Below, one piece after another: positions 8,238 through 16,749 of a DNA stretch of 64,000 nucleotides. The position numbers and the translations under genes were made by a program. Below the pieces are notes generated by a model that searched no databases, was not told the origin of the DNA, and saw nothing but the letters and a program-made list of their open reading frames with translations. The stretch comes from Prado023 sp963706875 (GTDB taxonomy: Bacteria; Actinomycetota; Actinomycetes; S36-B12; CAIYMF01), in assembly GCA_963706875.1 (NCBI GenBank), contig CAVPNW010000010.1, positions 21,708 to 85,707 of the forward strand. The letters are read 5' to 3'. Position 1 is the first letter of the stretch, and every line of letters starts with the position of its first letter.

Positions 8238-8996
8238 GTGGACCCCGCTGAGCTGCGCGCCGAGCTCCCCGCCGCGGCGTTGGCGCTCGCCCCGTACGCG
8301 CGGATGCTCGCCGGATCGGAGCACGACGCTGCCGACCTTCTCCAGGACACCGTGGTCCGGGCCCTGGAGAGGGCGGCCGCCTTCGACGGACGGTCCTCGT
8401 TGGCCACCTGGTTGCGCCGGATCATGCACAACCTCTGGGTGGACCGGATGCGGGCCGGCCGCGAGGATCCCAGCGACGACATAGTCGCGCTGGTGGAGAC
8501 TCGATGGCGCGACGACGACTACACGGTCGATGCCTCGGTGGTCGTCCAGCGCGCCGAGGAACGCGACGACCTGCTCGACGCGCTGGCCCACATGCCGGCG
8601 ATCTACCGCACGGCGGTGGTGCTCCACGATGCCCAGGGGCTGACCTCGGCCGAGGTCGCCGAGGCCATGGGCGTCGGGTTGCCGGGCGCGAAGCAGCGGA
8701 TCCGGCGCGGGCGGATGATGCTCGTGACGCAGTTGGCGGACGCCGCCGCTGCGCCGATCAGGACAGGGGTCCCGATGAGGTGCTGGGAGGCCCGCTCGCG
8801 GGTGAGCGACTACCTCGACGGGGACCTCGACGCCGATGGTGCGCGGGCCCTTGAGTCGCACCTGGCCGGTTGCCGGACGTGCCCGCCGCTGTACGCGTCG
8901 CTGGTCGCCACCCGTACCGCGATCAGCGCGGAGCCCGATCCCGACTCGGTGGTCCCGCCGGAGCTGGCTGCACGCATCGCGAGCCTGCTGGACTGA
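8238..8996 (+). CDS. ECF sigma factor with fused zinc-binding anti-sigma domain
   Basis: Extracytoplasmic-function sigma factor of 252 residues. Residues about 15-85 are region 2 (DLLQDTVVRALERA, WLRRIMHNLWVDRMR) and about 105-165 region 4 (LAHMPAIYRTAVVLHDAQGLTSAEVAEAMG). After about residue 178 comes a zf-HC2/ZAS domain, CWEARSRVSDYLDGDL then HLAGCRTC, giving the C plus Hx3Cx2C zinc set found in anti-sigma factors. Sensor and sigma factor are usually two proteins; here they are one chain with no membrane segment, implying intramolecular control by redox or metal state. GTG start, 30 bases after the DUF2892 gene. Target promoters unknown. Confidence 0.88.
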   Translation: MDPAELRAELPAAALALAPYARMLAGSEHDAADLLQDTVVRALERAAAFDGRSSLATWLRRIMHNLWVDRMRAGREDPSDDIVALVETRWRDDDYTVDASVVVQRAEERDDLLDALAHMPAIYRTAVVLHDAQGLTSAEVAEAMGVGLPGAKQRIRRGRMMLVTQLADAAAAPIRTGVPMRCWEARSRVSDYLDGDLDADGARALESHLAGCRTCPPLYASLVATRTAISAEPDPDSVVPPELAARIASLLD

Positions 8997-9041
8997 CCGG
9001 CTTCGGGTGCGGCTCGTGATCCGGGCGACTACCGTTCAGGC

Positions 9042-9410
9042 ATGCCGGATCCGCAGCTCGTCGTGCGCCGCGTCAGCGAAGTCTCGTATGTCGCCACGCT
9101 GGGTGACGTCGAGGTGGGCTGGGCGTCGCTGGCCGTCTCCGACGGTGTGTGGGAGATCTACCGGACGGTCACGGCCCCGGCATACGAGGGGCAGGGGATC
9201 GCCTCACGGCTCACGCGGTTCGTGCTCGACGCCGCCGATGAGGCAGGCGTGACCGTCATCCCGAGCTGCTGGTACGTCGACGGCCTCATGGCGCGATCGT
9301 CACCGCGGTACGACCATCTGCGCGCGGGTCATCGTGCGCCGGTTGCCGACGAGGGGGACTCCTGCCGGATCGCCCCCGCGGTCCTGCCGCGGTCGAGCGA
9401 CGCGCGCTGA
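9042..9410 (+). CDS. GNAT-like acetyltransferase (Acetyltransf_CG type)
   Basis: A 122-residue GCN5-related protein of the short Acetyltransf_CG (YjdJ-like) group. The core shows a VEVGWASLAV strand, then TVTAPAYEGQGIASRLTRFVLDAA, the acetyl-CoA pyrophosphate loop, then a VIPSCWYV strand. The C-terminal 40 residues are unusual in sequence and low in recognisable structure. Substrate unknown; this family often lacks a defined partner. ATG start. It stands alone between the sigma factor and a convergent gene. Confidence 0.78.
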   Translation: MPDPQLVVRRVSEVSYVATLGDVEVGWASLAVSDGVWEIYRTVTAPAYEGQGIASRLTRFVLDAADEAGVTVIPSCWYVDGLMARSSPRYDHLRAGHRAPVADEGDSCRIAPAVLPRSSDAR

Positions 9411-9504
9411 GTCCTTGGGTCGGGGGCTTCGGCTGGTGCCGGGTTGCACCAGCCGTCGTGGGTCGGCTGCTCGGCCCGCGAGCGTACGGCCGGGTGGTGC
9501 TGCC

Positions 9505-10419
9505 TCAGGGGGAGTTCGGGCGCACGAGCCCGGTCAGGTCCGTGCCCGGGCAGGTCAGGTTGCGGTCCAGCGACTTGCCGTCGCTGCCCGTCCCGATCCG
9601 CTGGACGATCGCGGGCGTGCGGTCCCCGAACGAGGTGCGCTCGCACGTCGCGGCCGCGCGCTCGGCGGTGGCCGTCCCGATCCCCACCCACGTGGGCACA
9701 TCCACGGCAGCGCCACCGGTGATCTCCTCCCAGAGTGCCGGGGCGGAGTAGATGCCGACCGGGTAGCCGGCCTCGGCCAGGACTCTCAGGTGCTCGGTGA
9801 TCACGGCTCGGTGCCGGGCCTGCGAGCCCTTCCACACCTCGGGCAGCTCGACGTCCAACCAGACCGGGGTACCCGCGGGCACGCCCTGGTCCTCCAGCGC
9901 CTCGAGGTCGCCCCTTGCTGCCCTGCGGCCGACCTTCAGAGGGTCGCCGGTGTTGTTGTCGGCGGTGTTCACGTACACGGCTGCGCCGGCCTGGCGTGAG
10001 GCGAAGCGCCACTGTACGGCGAAGCACGGGTTCGGCCGGTCGGGCATGCCGCCGTCGAGGCCGATGATCGCGTAGCCGTTGTCCATGTCCTTGAACGTCC
10101 GGCCGCACTGCGGGAACGAGAGGTCCACCCCGTAGGCGGGTTGGTCGCCCTCCCAGGCGACGGCCTCGACCTCGGGGGTTCCCGAGATGTCCGCCGGTCC
10201 GCTCTCGATCGGATCGGTGAGGGCGCCGCCCAGTGAGCTGGCGCCGGTCATGATCGCGAAGCCGAGCCCGAGGAACGCCACGAGGCTGACCATCAACGAC
10301 CCCAGGCACCCCAGCCGCCGCCGGCGGACCTCCGCACGTGTCCTTCGGCGCCGGGTGGGCGGTTCGGGGGCACGCCGAACCCGCGGACCGGGACCGGGTG
10401 TCGCGGTGCGGCTGCTCAA
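9505..10419 (-). CDS. Membrane-anchored GH25-like/DUF1906-type protein
   Basis: A 304-residue protein with a basic proline-rich cytoplasmic N-terminus, one membrane helix (about 38-60) and an exported domain of the glycoside-hydrolase-like fold. The motif YGVDLSFPQC followed by YAIIGLDGGMP is typical of GH25-like/DUF1906 proteins. Further TIM-barrel strands are VWLDVELP and YPVGIYSAP, and the chain ends in a conserved-looking DRNLTCPGTDL. Acidic residues in WLDVELP could be catalytic. A peptidoglycan or glycan target is plausible but unproven. TTG start after AGAGGGGA. Divergent from the methyltransferase gene. Confidence 0.75.
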   Translation of the reverse strand: MSSRTATPGPGPRVRRAPEPPTRRRRTRAEVRRRRLGCLGSLMVSLVAFLGLGFAIMTGASSLGGALTDPIESGPADISGTPEVEAVAWEGDQPAYGVDLSFPQCGRTFKDMDNGYAIIGLDGGMPDRPNPCFAVQWRFASRQAGAAVYVNTADNNTGDPLKVGRRAARGDLEALEDQGVPAGTPVWLDVELPEVWKGSQARHRAVITEHLRVLAEAGYPVGIYSAPALWEEITGGAAVDVPTWVGIGTATAERAAATCERTSFGDRTPAIVQRIGTGSDGKSLDRNLTCPGTDLTGLVRPNSP

Positions 10420-10488
10420 CGGGGTTCCCCTCTGGTGATGGCACGACGATTGTCACCCACCCGGCCGACATCAGGGTTGAATGACCCG

Positions 10489-11388
10489 ATGGACACCCAC
10501 CCGATGGACAGCTCCGCGCAGGGCGGATCCCTTGATGGCGGATCCGCGAGCGACGCGGCCCTCGACGACCACGCTGCCGTGAACCTCGCCTCCTGGGACG
10601 AGCGCGCGCCTGCCCATGCCGCCTCCCCGGACTACCACTTCGATGACTTCGTGGCTGATCCCCGGTACATCTCCGACGTCGTGCGCTTCGACCTGCCGCG
10701 GCTCGGCGACGTCGGTGGCCGCCGGGGGGTGCACCTGCAGTGCCATGTCGGGACCGACACGATCTCCCTTGCCCGACTCGGCGCACGCATGACCGGGCTG
10801 GACTTCTCGCCAGTTGCCATCGGTCAGGCCCGGGCGCTGGCCGAGCGGTGCGGGACCCCGGCGCAGTTCGTGGTGTCCGACGTGTACGCGGCCGTCGACG
10901 TCCTCGAGCCGGGTGCGTTCGACCTCGTGTTCACCGGTATCGGTGCCTTGTGCTGGATCCCCGACATCCGCCGGTGGGCCGGTGTCGTCTCGGACCTGCT
11001 CGCCCCCGGTGGCCGGCTGTTCCTGCGGGAGGGTCACCCGATGCTCTGGGCGCTGGCCGACCCCGACGACTCGGGAACGCTGCGCGTGGAGCACCCGTAC
11101 TTCGAACGGCCGGAGCCCACCCGCTGGGACGAGGGCGGGACCTACGTTCAGACGGACGTGGAGTTCCAGCACAACGTCAGCTACGAGTGGAACCACGGAC
11201 TGGGCGAGATCGTGACCGCCCTGCTGGACCAGGGCCTGCAGATCACTGGGCTCGAGGAGCACGACAGCATCCCGTGGGACGGCCTGCCGGGCCTGATGGA
11301 GCCGATCGGCGGCGGCGAGCTGCGCCTCATCGACCGCCCCGAGCGCCTGCCGGCCAGCTACACCCTCCAAGCCACCAAGCCAAGCTGA
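10489..11388 (+). CDS. Class I SAM-dependent methyltransferase
   Basis: Cytoplasmic methyltransferase of 299 residues from the ATG chosen here; an in-frame ATG at 10435 lies too close to the divergent gene to leave room for a promoter. The Rossmann SAM-binding fold is seen as GVHLQCHVGTDTISLARLGA (motif I), MTGLDFSPVAIGQARALAE (motif II region), FDLVFTGIGALCWI and LLAPGGRLFLREGHP. The substrate is not evident, and related proteins are annotated only as SAM-dependent methyltransferases. It converges on the Ku gene, with both stop codons lying in one hairpin. Confidence 0.85.
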   Translation: MDTHPMDSSAQGGSLDGGSASDAALDDHAAVNLASWDERAPAHAASPDYHFDDFVADPRYISDVVRFDLPRLGDVGGRRGVHLQCHVGTDTISLARLGARMTGLDFSPVAIGQARALAERCGTPAQFVVSDVYAAVDVLEPGAFDLVFTGIGALCWIPDIRRWAGVVSDLLAPGGRLFLREGHPMLWALADPDDSGTLRVEHPYFERPEPTRWDEGGTYVQTDVEFQHNVSYEWNHGLGEIVTALLDQGLQITGLEEHDSIPWDGLPGLMEPIGGGELRLIDRPERLPASYTLQATKPS

Positions 11389-11412
11389 CCCCAACCCCCC
11401 AACCGGGGTCAG
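11385..11412. terminator. Shared hairpin between methyltransferase and ku genes
   Basis: CTGACCCC and GGGGTCAG form an 8-bp stem around a 12-base C/A-rich loop. Each arm contains one of the two convergent stop codons (11386-11388 on plus, 11409-11411 on minus). It would act in both directions. Confidence 0.6.
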
Positions 11413-12242
11413 GCTTCGCCGGCTTCGGACTCCGGCTCGGTCGCGCCGCTCGCGGCCCGGGCGGCCTGGGTTCGGCGCACGGACTCCTGCAGGGCGGCCA
11501 TGAGGTCGATGACCGTCCCCGAGTCGTCAGCGGCCTCCGGGCTGCGGGGCAGGATCACGTCCTCCCCGGCGAGCTTCTGCGTGACCAGGTCCAGGACAGC
11601 CTGCCGGTACTCGTCGGTGTAGGCACCTGGGTCGAAGTCCGCGCTGAGGCTCTCCACCAGCGATCCGGCCATTGCCAGCTCCTGGGGCCGGACGGTGATG
11701 TCCTCGTCGGCGATCCCCTCGAAGTCCGGGACCCGGACCTCGTCGGGCCAGAGCAGGGTCTGGAGCACCAGGACGTCGTCGCGCACGCGAAGCAGCCCGA
11801 GGCGGGTGCGCTTGCGCATCGTCATCAGCACAACGGCCGTCCGGTCGGTCTCCTGCAGGGCGCGGCGCAGCAGCACGTAGGGCTTGGCTGCGCCGGTGGC
11901 CGGCTCGAGGTAGTAGGCCTTGTCGAAGTGGAGCGGATCGATCTGCTGGGCGGGGGCGAACTCGATGATCTCCAGGTCGCGGCCGTGCGGCACCTGCAGC
12001 CCGTCGAGCTCCTCCTCGGAGACGATGACCCGCCGGCCGGTCTCGTCCTCGTAGCCCTTGCCGATCTCGGCGAACGTGACGGTCTGCTCGCAGGTCTGGC
12101 ACTGCCGCTGGTACTTGATCCGGCCGCCATCGGCGATGTGGACCTGGTGGAACTTGACGTCGCGGTCCTCGGTGGCGGCGTACATCTTCACCGGGATGTG
12201 GACCAACCCGAAGGCGACGTTCCCACTCCACATGGCGCGCAT
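11409..12242 (-). CDS. ku: DNA end-binding protein Ku
   Basis: Bacterial Ku of 277 residues, the homodimeric ring that binds double-strand ends and recruits ligase for non-homologous end joining. The ATG chosen at 12242 gives the usual MRAMWSGNVAFGLVHIPVKMY; an upstream in-frame ATG would add 21 atypical residues. The core contains KFHQVH, CQTCEQ, GYEDETGR and PYVLLRRALQETDRTAV. The C-terminal tail (about 250-277) is Ala/Glu-rich and short, unlike the long Lys-rich tails of some species. It is divergent from the ligase gene across 69 bases. Confidence 0.96.
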   Translation of the reverse strand: MRAMWSGNVAFGLVHIPVKMYAATEDRDVKFHQVHIADGGRIKYQRQCQTCEQTVTFAEIGKGYEDETGRRVIVSEEELDGLQVPHGRDLEIIEFAPAQQIDPLHFDKAYYLEPATGAAKPYVLLRRALQETDRTAVVLMTMRKRTRLGLLRVRDDVLVLQTLLWPDEVRVPDFEGIADEDITVRPQELAMAGSLVESLSADFDPGAYTDEYRQAVLDLVTQKLAGEDVILPRSPEAADDSGTVIDLMAALQESVRRTQAARAASGATEPESEAGEA

Positions 12243-12311
12243 CCGGTCATTGTGGGGCAGTCGGGGCCGGGAAGCAGGGCTATGGGCCACCCACGCGGCC
12301 ATCATGGTCCC

Positions 12312-13295
12312 GTGGCGGGCGCCGGGACGGTCGAGGATCTATGGGTCGCGGCTGTGCCGATGCTCGCGACGGGCCCACCCGAGCCGGTCGCGGCGCCGTC
12401 CGGTCCGGGGTGGAGCTTCGAGGTGAAGTGGGACGGTGTGCGCGCCCTGGCCCTCGTGCGTGAGGACGGTGTGATCGCCCTGCGCAGCCGAAGCGGTGGG
12501 GACCTGGCCGGGAGGTACCCCGCCATCGTCGACCCCGCCGTGGGCGCAGCCCTGGCACCGCTGGCGGCCCCGGCCATCCTCGATGGTGAGTGCGTCCTGT
12601 TCGACCCGGCCGGCCGGCCGTCCTTCAAGGGCGCCCTGCGTGGCGGGGCGGCGGTGCGCCTGGTGGTGTTCGACGTCCTGGCCTGGGCGGGTCGGGATGT
12701 CCGGAGTGAGTCCCTGGCCCAGCGCCGCTCCCTCCTGGACTCCCTGGACCTGTCCGCGCTCACCGACGGGATGTGGCTGCCGTCGGCGGTGTTCGACGAT
12801 GGTGACGCGCTGCTGACCGCGACCCGGGAGCAGGGCCTCGAGGGGGTGATGGCCAAGCGTGAGGGCAGCCGCTACGACTGTGGGGTCCGAAGTCGGGACT
12901 GGATCAAGCTGCCGCACCGGACGCTCACGGACGTGGTGGTCGTGGGGTGGGTCCGCGCAGAGTCCGGCGGCGGGGTCGCGTCGCTGGCCGTCGCCAGTCC
13001 GACGGGGGAGTTCCTGGGCACCGTGGGCAGCGGCATGACCGACCGGCTGTCCGCGGCGCTCGTCGAGGTGCTCGCCGGTGTCGCCCGTCGCGAACCCGAC
13101 CCCGCGGTCCACGTCAGCGCCGACGCTCACGCCTTCCTGCGCCGCTTCGGTGACCGGCTCACCTGGGTGGAGCCGCTGCTCGTCGCCGAGGTGCGCCACC
13201 TCGGGCGCATGGAGTCCGGATCGCTCCGCCAGCCCACGCTGGCCCGGATGCGACCCGACCTCGCGCCGCATGACCTGCCCGGGAGCACGTGGTGA
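12312..13295 (+). CDS. ATP-dependent DNA ligase (LigC/LigD ligase-domain type)
   Basis: A stand-alone ATP-dependent ligase of 327 residues that seals DNA ends, probably with Ku. The nucleotidyltransferase motif I is EVKWDG with the AMP-accepting lysine at residue 39. LDGECVLFD (motif III), EGLEGVMAKR (motif IV) and DWIKLP (motif V) are present, followed by an OB-fold domain (about 215-327). There is no phosphoesterase or polymerase domain in this chain. GTG start. The last bases overlap the polymerase gene start (GTGA), so the two are translated together. Confidence 0.93.
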   Translation: MAGAGTVEDLWVAAVPMLATGPPEPVAAPSGPGWSFEVKWDGVRALALVREDGVIALRSRSGGDLAGRYPAIVDPAVGAALAPLAAPAILDGECVLFDPAGRPSFKGALRGGAAVRLVVFDVLAWAGRDVRSESLAQRRSLLDSLDLSALTDGMWLPSAVFDDGDALLTATREQGLEGVMAKREGSRYDCGVRSRDWIKLPHRTLTDVVVVGWVRAESGGGVASLAVASPTGEFLGTVGSGMTDRLSAALVEVLAGVARREPDPAVHVSADAHAFLRRFGDRLTWVEPLLVAEVRHLGRMESGSLRQPTLARMRPDLAPHDLPGSTW

Positions 13296-14206
13296 GCCCC
13301 GCAGGTTCGGATCCCGTCCCGACCGTCGTGGCCGGGCGGCGGCTGCGCCTGACCAACCTCGACAAGGTCCTGTACCCGCAGTCCGGGACCACCAAGGCGG
13401 AGGTGTTCGCCTACATCCTCGCCGTGAGCGCACCGATGCTGGCCCAACTCGCGAACCGGCCGATCACCCGCCGGCGCTGGCCCGACGGCGTCGAGAAGCC
13501 CGACTTCTTCGAGAAGGCCGTACGGCCCGGGACCCCCGACTGGATGGGGCATGTGCACCTGCGTCGCTCGGGTGATGACTACTCCGGGTACATCGACCAT
13601 CCGATGCTCGCCGGGACGCCTGAGGATGCGGCCGCGCTCGTCTGGTTCGTGCAGCAGGGAGCCCTGGAGTTCCACACGCCGCAGTGGCGGATCGGGCGCA
13701 AGTTCGGCGTGCACGGGACACCCGGGCCGGCCGACCGTATGGTGCTGGACCTCGATCCCGGGCCGCCGGCCGGGCTCGCGGAGTGCGCCGAGGTGGCCCT
13801 GGTGGCCCGCGACATCCTGGCCGGCGCGGGCTTCACGGCGGTTCCGGTGGCCAGCGGCTCCAAGGGCTTGCACGTGTACGTCCCGCTTCCGCGACCGGTC
13901 CCCAGCAGTGACGCCGTGGACCTGGCGCGCACGATGGCTGAGGCGCTGGCGGTGGCGCTGCCCGGGCTTGTGGAGCTGAAGATGGCAAGGGACCGCCGGC
14001 CAGGCCGGGTCTTCGTGGACGTCGGGCAGAACCTGGCCGCGCGCACCACCATCACGCCGTACTCGCCGCGCGGGCGTGCACATCCGTACGTCGCGACGCC
14101 GCTGACCTGGGTGGAGGTCGAGTCTGGCGCCCCCGTGCCCGCTGACGTGCGGACCATGCCTGAGCGGCTCGCCCGCCTCGGCGACCTGATGGCGGAGCCG
14201 GGGTGA
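13292..14206 (+). CDS. LigD-type polymerase/primase domain protein
   Basis: Stand-alone polymerase domain of the archaeo-eukaryotic primase family found in LigD, 304 residues. It fills in ends during end joining and often prefers ribonucleotides. Features seen are LTNLDKVLYP at the N-terminus, FFEKAVRPGTPDW, the metal-binding DLDP (about 153-156) and SGSKGLHVYVPL. The GTG at 13292 overlaps the ligase stop as GTGA; a GTG at 13289 is equally possible. Ligase and polymerase are one polypeptide in mycobacteria but two here, and the phosphoesterase domain is missing from both. Confidence 0.94.
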   Translation: MSPAGSDPVPTVVAGRRLRLTNLDKVLYPQSGTTKAEVFAYILAVSAPMLAQLANRPITRRRWPDGVEKPDFFEKAVRPGTPDWMGHVHLRRSGDDYSGYIDHPMLAGTPEDAAALVWFVQQGALEFHTPQWRIGRKFGVHGTPGPADRMVLDLDPGPPAGLAECAEVALVARDILAGAGFTAVPVASGSKGLHVYVPLPRPVPSSDAVDLARTMAEALAVALPGLVELKMARDRRPGRVFVDVGQNLAARTTITPYSPRGRAHPYVATPLTWVEVESGAPVPADVRTMPERLARLGDLMAEPG

Positions 14207-14246
14207 GGATGTCCCCGCCATCCCCGAATCCCCGCCGGCCGGTGAT

Positions 14247-14272
14247 CCGTCCAGGTTCGGTGGGCTGGACGG
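14247..14272. terminator. Hairpin between convergent polymerase and winged-helix genes
   Basis: CCGTCCAG and CTGGACGG pair over 8 bp around a 10-base loop in the 87-base gap between two convergent genes. No T tract. Confidence 0.5.
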
Positions 14273-14293
14273 TCGGCAAGGGGAATGGATGGA

Positions 14294-15436
14294 TCACCCA
14301 GGGGAGTCCTCGGGGGCGTTGTCGGCCCAGCTGATCCGGCTGGGCTTTCCGACGAACCGCGCGAACTCCTCGAGCGACGCTGCCAGGCGCCGACGGTCTG
14401 GGGCGGTGATCCTGTGGAAGGGCGAGGCAACGACGTCGACGGTCCGTGCCAGCTCCCGGCGCTTCCAGGTGCCGACAACGCGGCCGTCCACGACGAGCGT
14501 GTTCGAGAACACCCCGTTGCCGCCCGGGACGACGAGCCTCTCGTGGGCGGCGTCGAGTTGGGCCGTGCGATCGCGGTAGCCCAGGACCAGCTCGTCGAAA
14601 CCGGGCAGGGCGCGCGCCGGCAACGGCTCCGTCGGTTCGGCCTCGAGGGTGCCAGCGTCGAGCAGGGCCTCGGTCACGAACAGGTCGCGGCCGTCGATCG
14701 TTCGCGGGACGACCCCCGCTGCGGCGGCCAGCCCGGAACGGGCGTCAGCCACGGTGATGTCGGCCCAGCGGGCAAGGTCGTGGGCGCTGACGGGAGCGTG
14801 GCTTCGCACGAAGCGCTCGGCGATCACGGCCAGGGCGCTGGGGCGGTCCAGGGCGGGGCCCGGCGGGGTGAAGTCGTCGAGCAGGACGAAGGTCTGCTCC
14901 TTGCCGCGCTGCGGCCCCACGCAGGTGACACCCTTCTGGCTTGCGTACCAGAGCAGGTGGTAGGCACGCTGTCCGGCGCTGGGGATCCCGGCGGCCTCGA
15001 GGACAGCCACGCATTCGGCGCGCGTCATCGCAAGGCCGCCGACCAGCGCCTCGCGCAGGACGGCGGCGGCGCGGTCGGCATCCTCCTCGGCGAGCCCCAG
15101 GAACTGCCGACGGGCCTGCGCTCCGCGCAGCGCCCGGGCGCCGAGGTGCTGGAGCATCCAGCGCGCATCCCGGCCGGGAACGACGTGCAGCGTGCCCCGC
15201 ATGGGCCATGTGCGCAGGATCTGCCCGGACTCGAACGCGGAGGCGACCTCGTCGCGCGTGCTGCCCGTTCGCAGGCCGAGCGACCACGTCACGCTCGCGA
15301 AGTCCTGGCCCTGCATGGCCCCGAACCACTCGACGACGTCGGCGACCGACCGGCCGGCGGTCGGGCGATCGTCCAGCAGCAGGCTGGTCATCCGGGCAGC
15401 GCGGATCCGCCGTTCACCGGGGTTGGTCTGGGCCAT
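14294..15436 (-). CDS. Winged-helix DNA-binding protein of the AlkZ/YcaQ (HTH_42) superfamily
   Basis: A 380-residue member of the HTH_42 family. Characterised relatives AlkZ and YcaQ/AlkX are DNA glycosylases that remove bulky alkyl lesions or unhook crosslinks. The catalytic QxQ signature occurs as MQGQDF, followed by the helical/winged-helix region (LRTWPMRGTLHVV, AYHLLWYASQKGV). The C-terminal half has VLGYRDRTAQLDA and VVDGRVVGTWKR, typical of the family. The ATG at 15436 follows GGAGGT; a longer reading upstream is unlikely. Glycosylase activity is an inference from the motif. The gene lies between end-joining genes and sbcCD. Confidence 0.85.
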   Translation of the reverse strand: MAQTNPGERRIRAARMTSLLLDDRPTAGRSVADVVEWFGAMQGQDFASVTWSLGLRTGSTRDEVASAFESGQILRTWPMRGTLHVVPGRDARWMLQHLGARALRGAQARRQFLGLAEEDADRAAAVLREALVGGLAMTRAECVAVLEAAGIPSAGQRAYHLLWYASQKGVTCVGPQRGKEQTFVLLDDFTPPGPALDRPSALAVIAERFVRSHAPVSAHDLARWADITVADARSGLAAAAGVVPRTIDGRDLFVTEALLDAGTLEAEPTEPLPARALPGFDELVLGYRDRTAQLDAAHERLVVPGGNGVFSNTLVVDGRVVGTWKRRELARTVDVVASPFHRITAPDRRRLAASLEEFARFVGKPSRISWADNAPEDSPG

Positions 15437-15588
15437 GGGCACCTCCGCCCCGGAGCGTATCCGGAGGCTCGGACACTGACCGGCCGCGTGCTCGGCGGGG
15501 CAGGTCGGGCGCTGTTGGCGCGCGACACCAGGGCAGCTCCGCCGGCACATGCGACCGTTGTGTCAGACCCCCATGTCAGGGTGTCGGC

Positions 15589-16749
15589 ATGCGATTCCTG
15601 CACACCTCCGACTGGCACCTCGGCCGCCGCCTGCACGGCGCGGAGCTGCTGGCCGAGCAGGCTGCGTTCCTCGAATGGATGCTGCAGCGCGCAGCATCGG
15701 AGCGGGTTGATGCGGTGCTGGTCAGCGGCGACGTCTACGACCGCGCCCAGCCCGGGGCCGATGCCATCGCTCTCATGGACCGGACCCTCGCGGCGTTCTC
15801 GCGTGCCCGGATCCCCCTGGTCATCTCCAGCGGCAACCACGACAGCGCCGTGCGCCTGCAGTACGCAGGTGAGGTCCTCGCCGAGGCCGGGATCCACCTG
15901 CGCACCTCCATCGAGCAGGTCACCGATCCGGTCCTGCTCCGCGACGAGGCGGGTGAGGTGGGCGTGTACGGCATCCCGTTCGTCCTGCCCGACGCGGTGG
16001 TCGCGCAACTGGAGGTCGAGCGCTCGCACGCAGCGGTCCTGGGCGCGCTCGCCGAGCGGATCCGCAGCGATGCCCGGGCGCGGGGCCTACAGCGCGTCGT
16101 GGTGATGGCACACGCCTTCGTCACCGGGGGCTCGGCCTGCGAGTCCGAGCGCGAGATCCGCGTCGGCGGCGTCGGCGACACACCGGCCGAGGTGTTCGAC
16201 GGGGTCAGCTACGTGGCGCTCGGTCACCTGCACGGACCGCAGGCGGTCCGCCTGGCCGGGTCGTCGACGGTGGTCGAGTACAGCGGGTCGCCGCTGGCGT
16301 TCTCGTTCTCCGAGCGGGACCACACCAAGTCGGTCACCCTCGTCGACATCGATGCGGCGGGCATCGTGGCCACCCGGCGGGTTCCGGCGCCCGTGCCCCG
16401 CCCGCTGGTCCAGGTGACGGGTCGGCTGGCTGACCTCCTCGACCGGGCCCGGAGTGATCTGGCTGACCTTGCGCAGGCTTGGGTCAAGGTGATCCTCACC
16501 GATCCGGGCCGGGTGGCCAATCCGATGGAGCAGCTTCGGGCCCACTGGCCGCACACGCTGGTCCTCGAGTTCGCCCCGGAGCGCGATGGCGCCCCCATGG
16601 GCCTCACCCGTATGTCGGAGGCCAGCGATCCGGTCGAGATCTGCGCGGAGTTCGTGACGGCCGTATCCGGGGGTCCTCCGAGCCCGTTGCAGCGTGCGGT
16701 GCTGGCCGAGGTCGTCCTCACGGCCCAGCGGGTGGAGGCCTCGGCCTGA
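15589..16749 (+). CDS. sbcD: Exonuclease subunit SbcD
   Basis: Mre11-type nuclease subunit of SbcCD, 386 residues, which opens hairpins and trims blocked DNA ends with SbcC. Phosphoesterase motifs are in order: DWHLGR (D9, H11), SGDVYDRAQP, SSGNHDS, MAHAFVTGG and LGHLHGPQ. The C-terminal capping region (about 270-386) is normal. ATG preceded by AGGG. The stop overlaps the SbcC start (TGATG), so the two subunits are coupled. Divergent from the HTH_42 protein gene. Confidence 0.96.
   Translation: MRFLHTSDWHLGRRLHGAELLAEQAAFLEWMLQRAASERVDAVLVSGDVYDRAQPGADAIALMDRTLAAFSRARIPLVISSGNHDSAVRLQYAGEVLAEAGIHLRTSIEQVTDPVLLRDEAGEVGVYGIPFVLPDAVVAQLEVERSHAAVLGALAERIRSDARARGLQRVVVMAHAFVTGGSACESEREIRVGGVGDTPAEVFDGVSYVALGHLHGPQAVRLAGSSTVVEYSGSPLAFSFSERDHTKSVTLVDIDAAGIVATRRVPAPVPRPLVQVTGRLADLLDRARSDLADLAQAWVKVILTDPGRVANPMEQLRAHWPHTLVLEFAPERDGAPMGLTRMSEASDPVEICAEFVTAVSGGPPSPLQRAVLAEVVLTAQRVEASA

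Noticed and set aside
10740..12311. Open frame continuous with the ligase gene running back over the methyltransferase and ku genes
   Set aside because: The ligase begins at the GTG at 12312; the upstream part is antisense or out of frame to two well-supported genes and has no ligase-like sequence.
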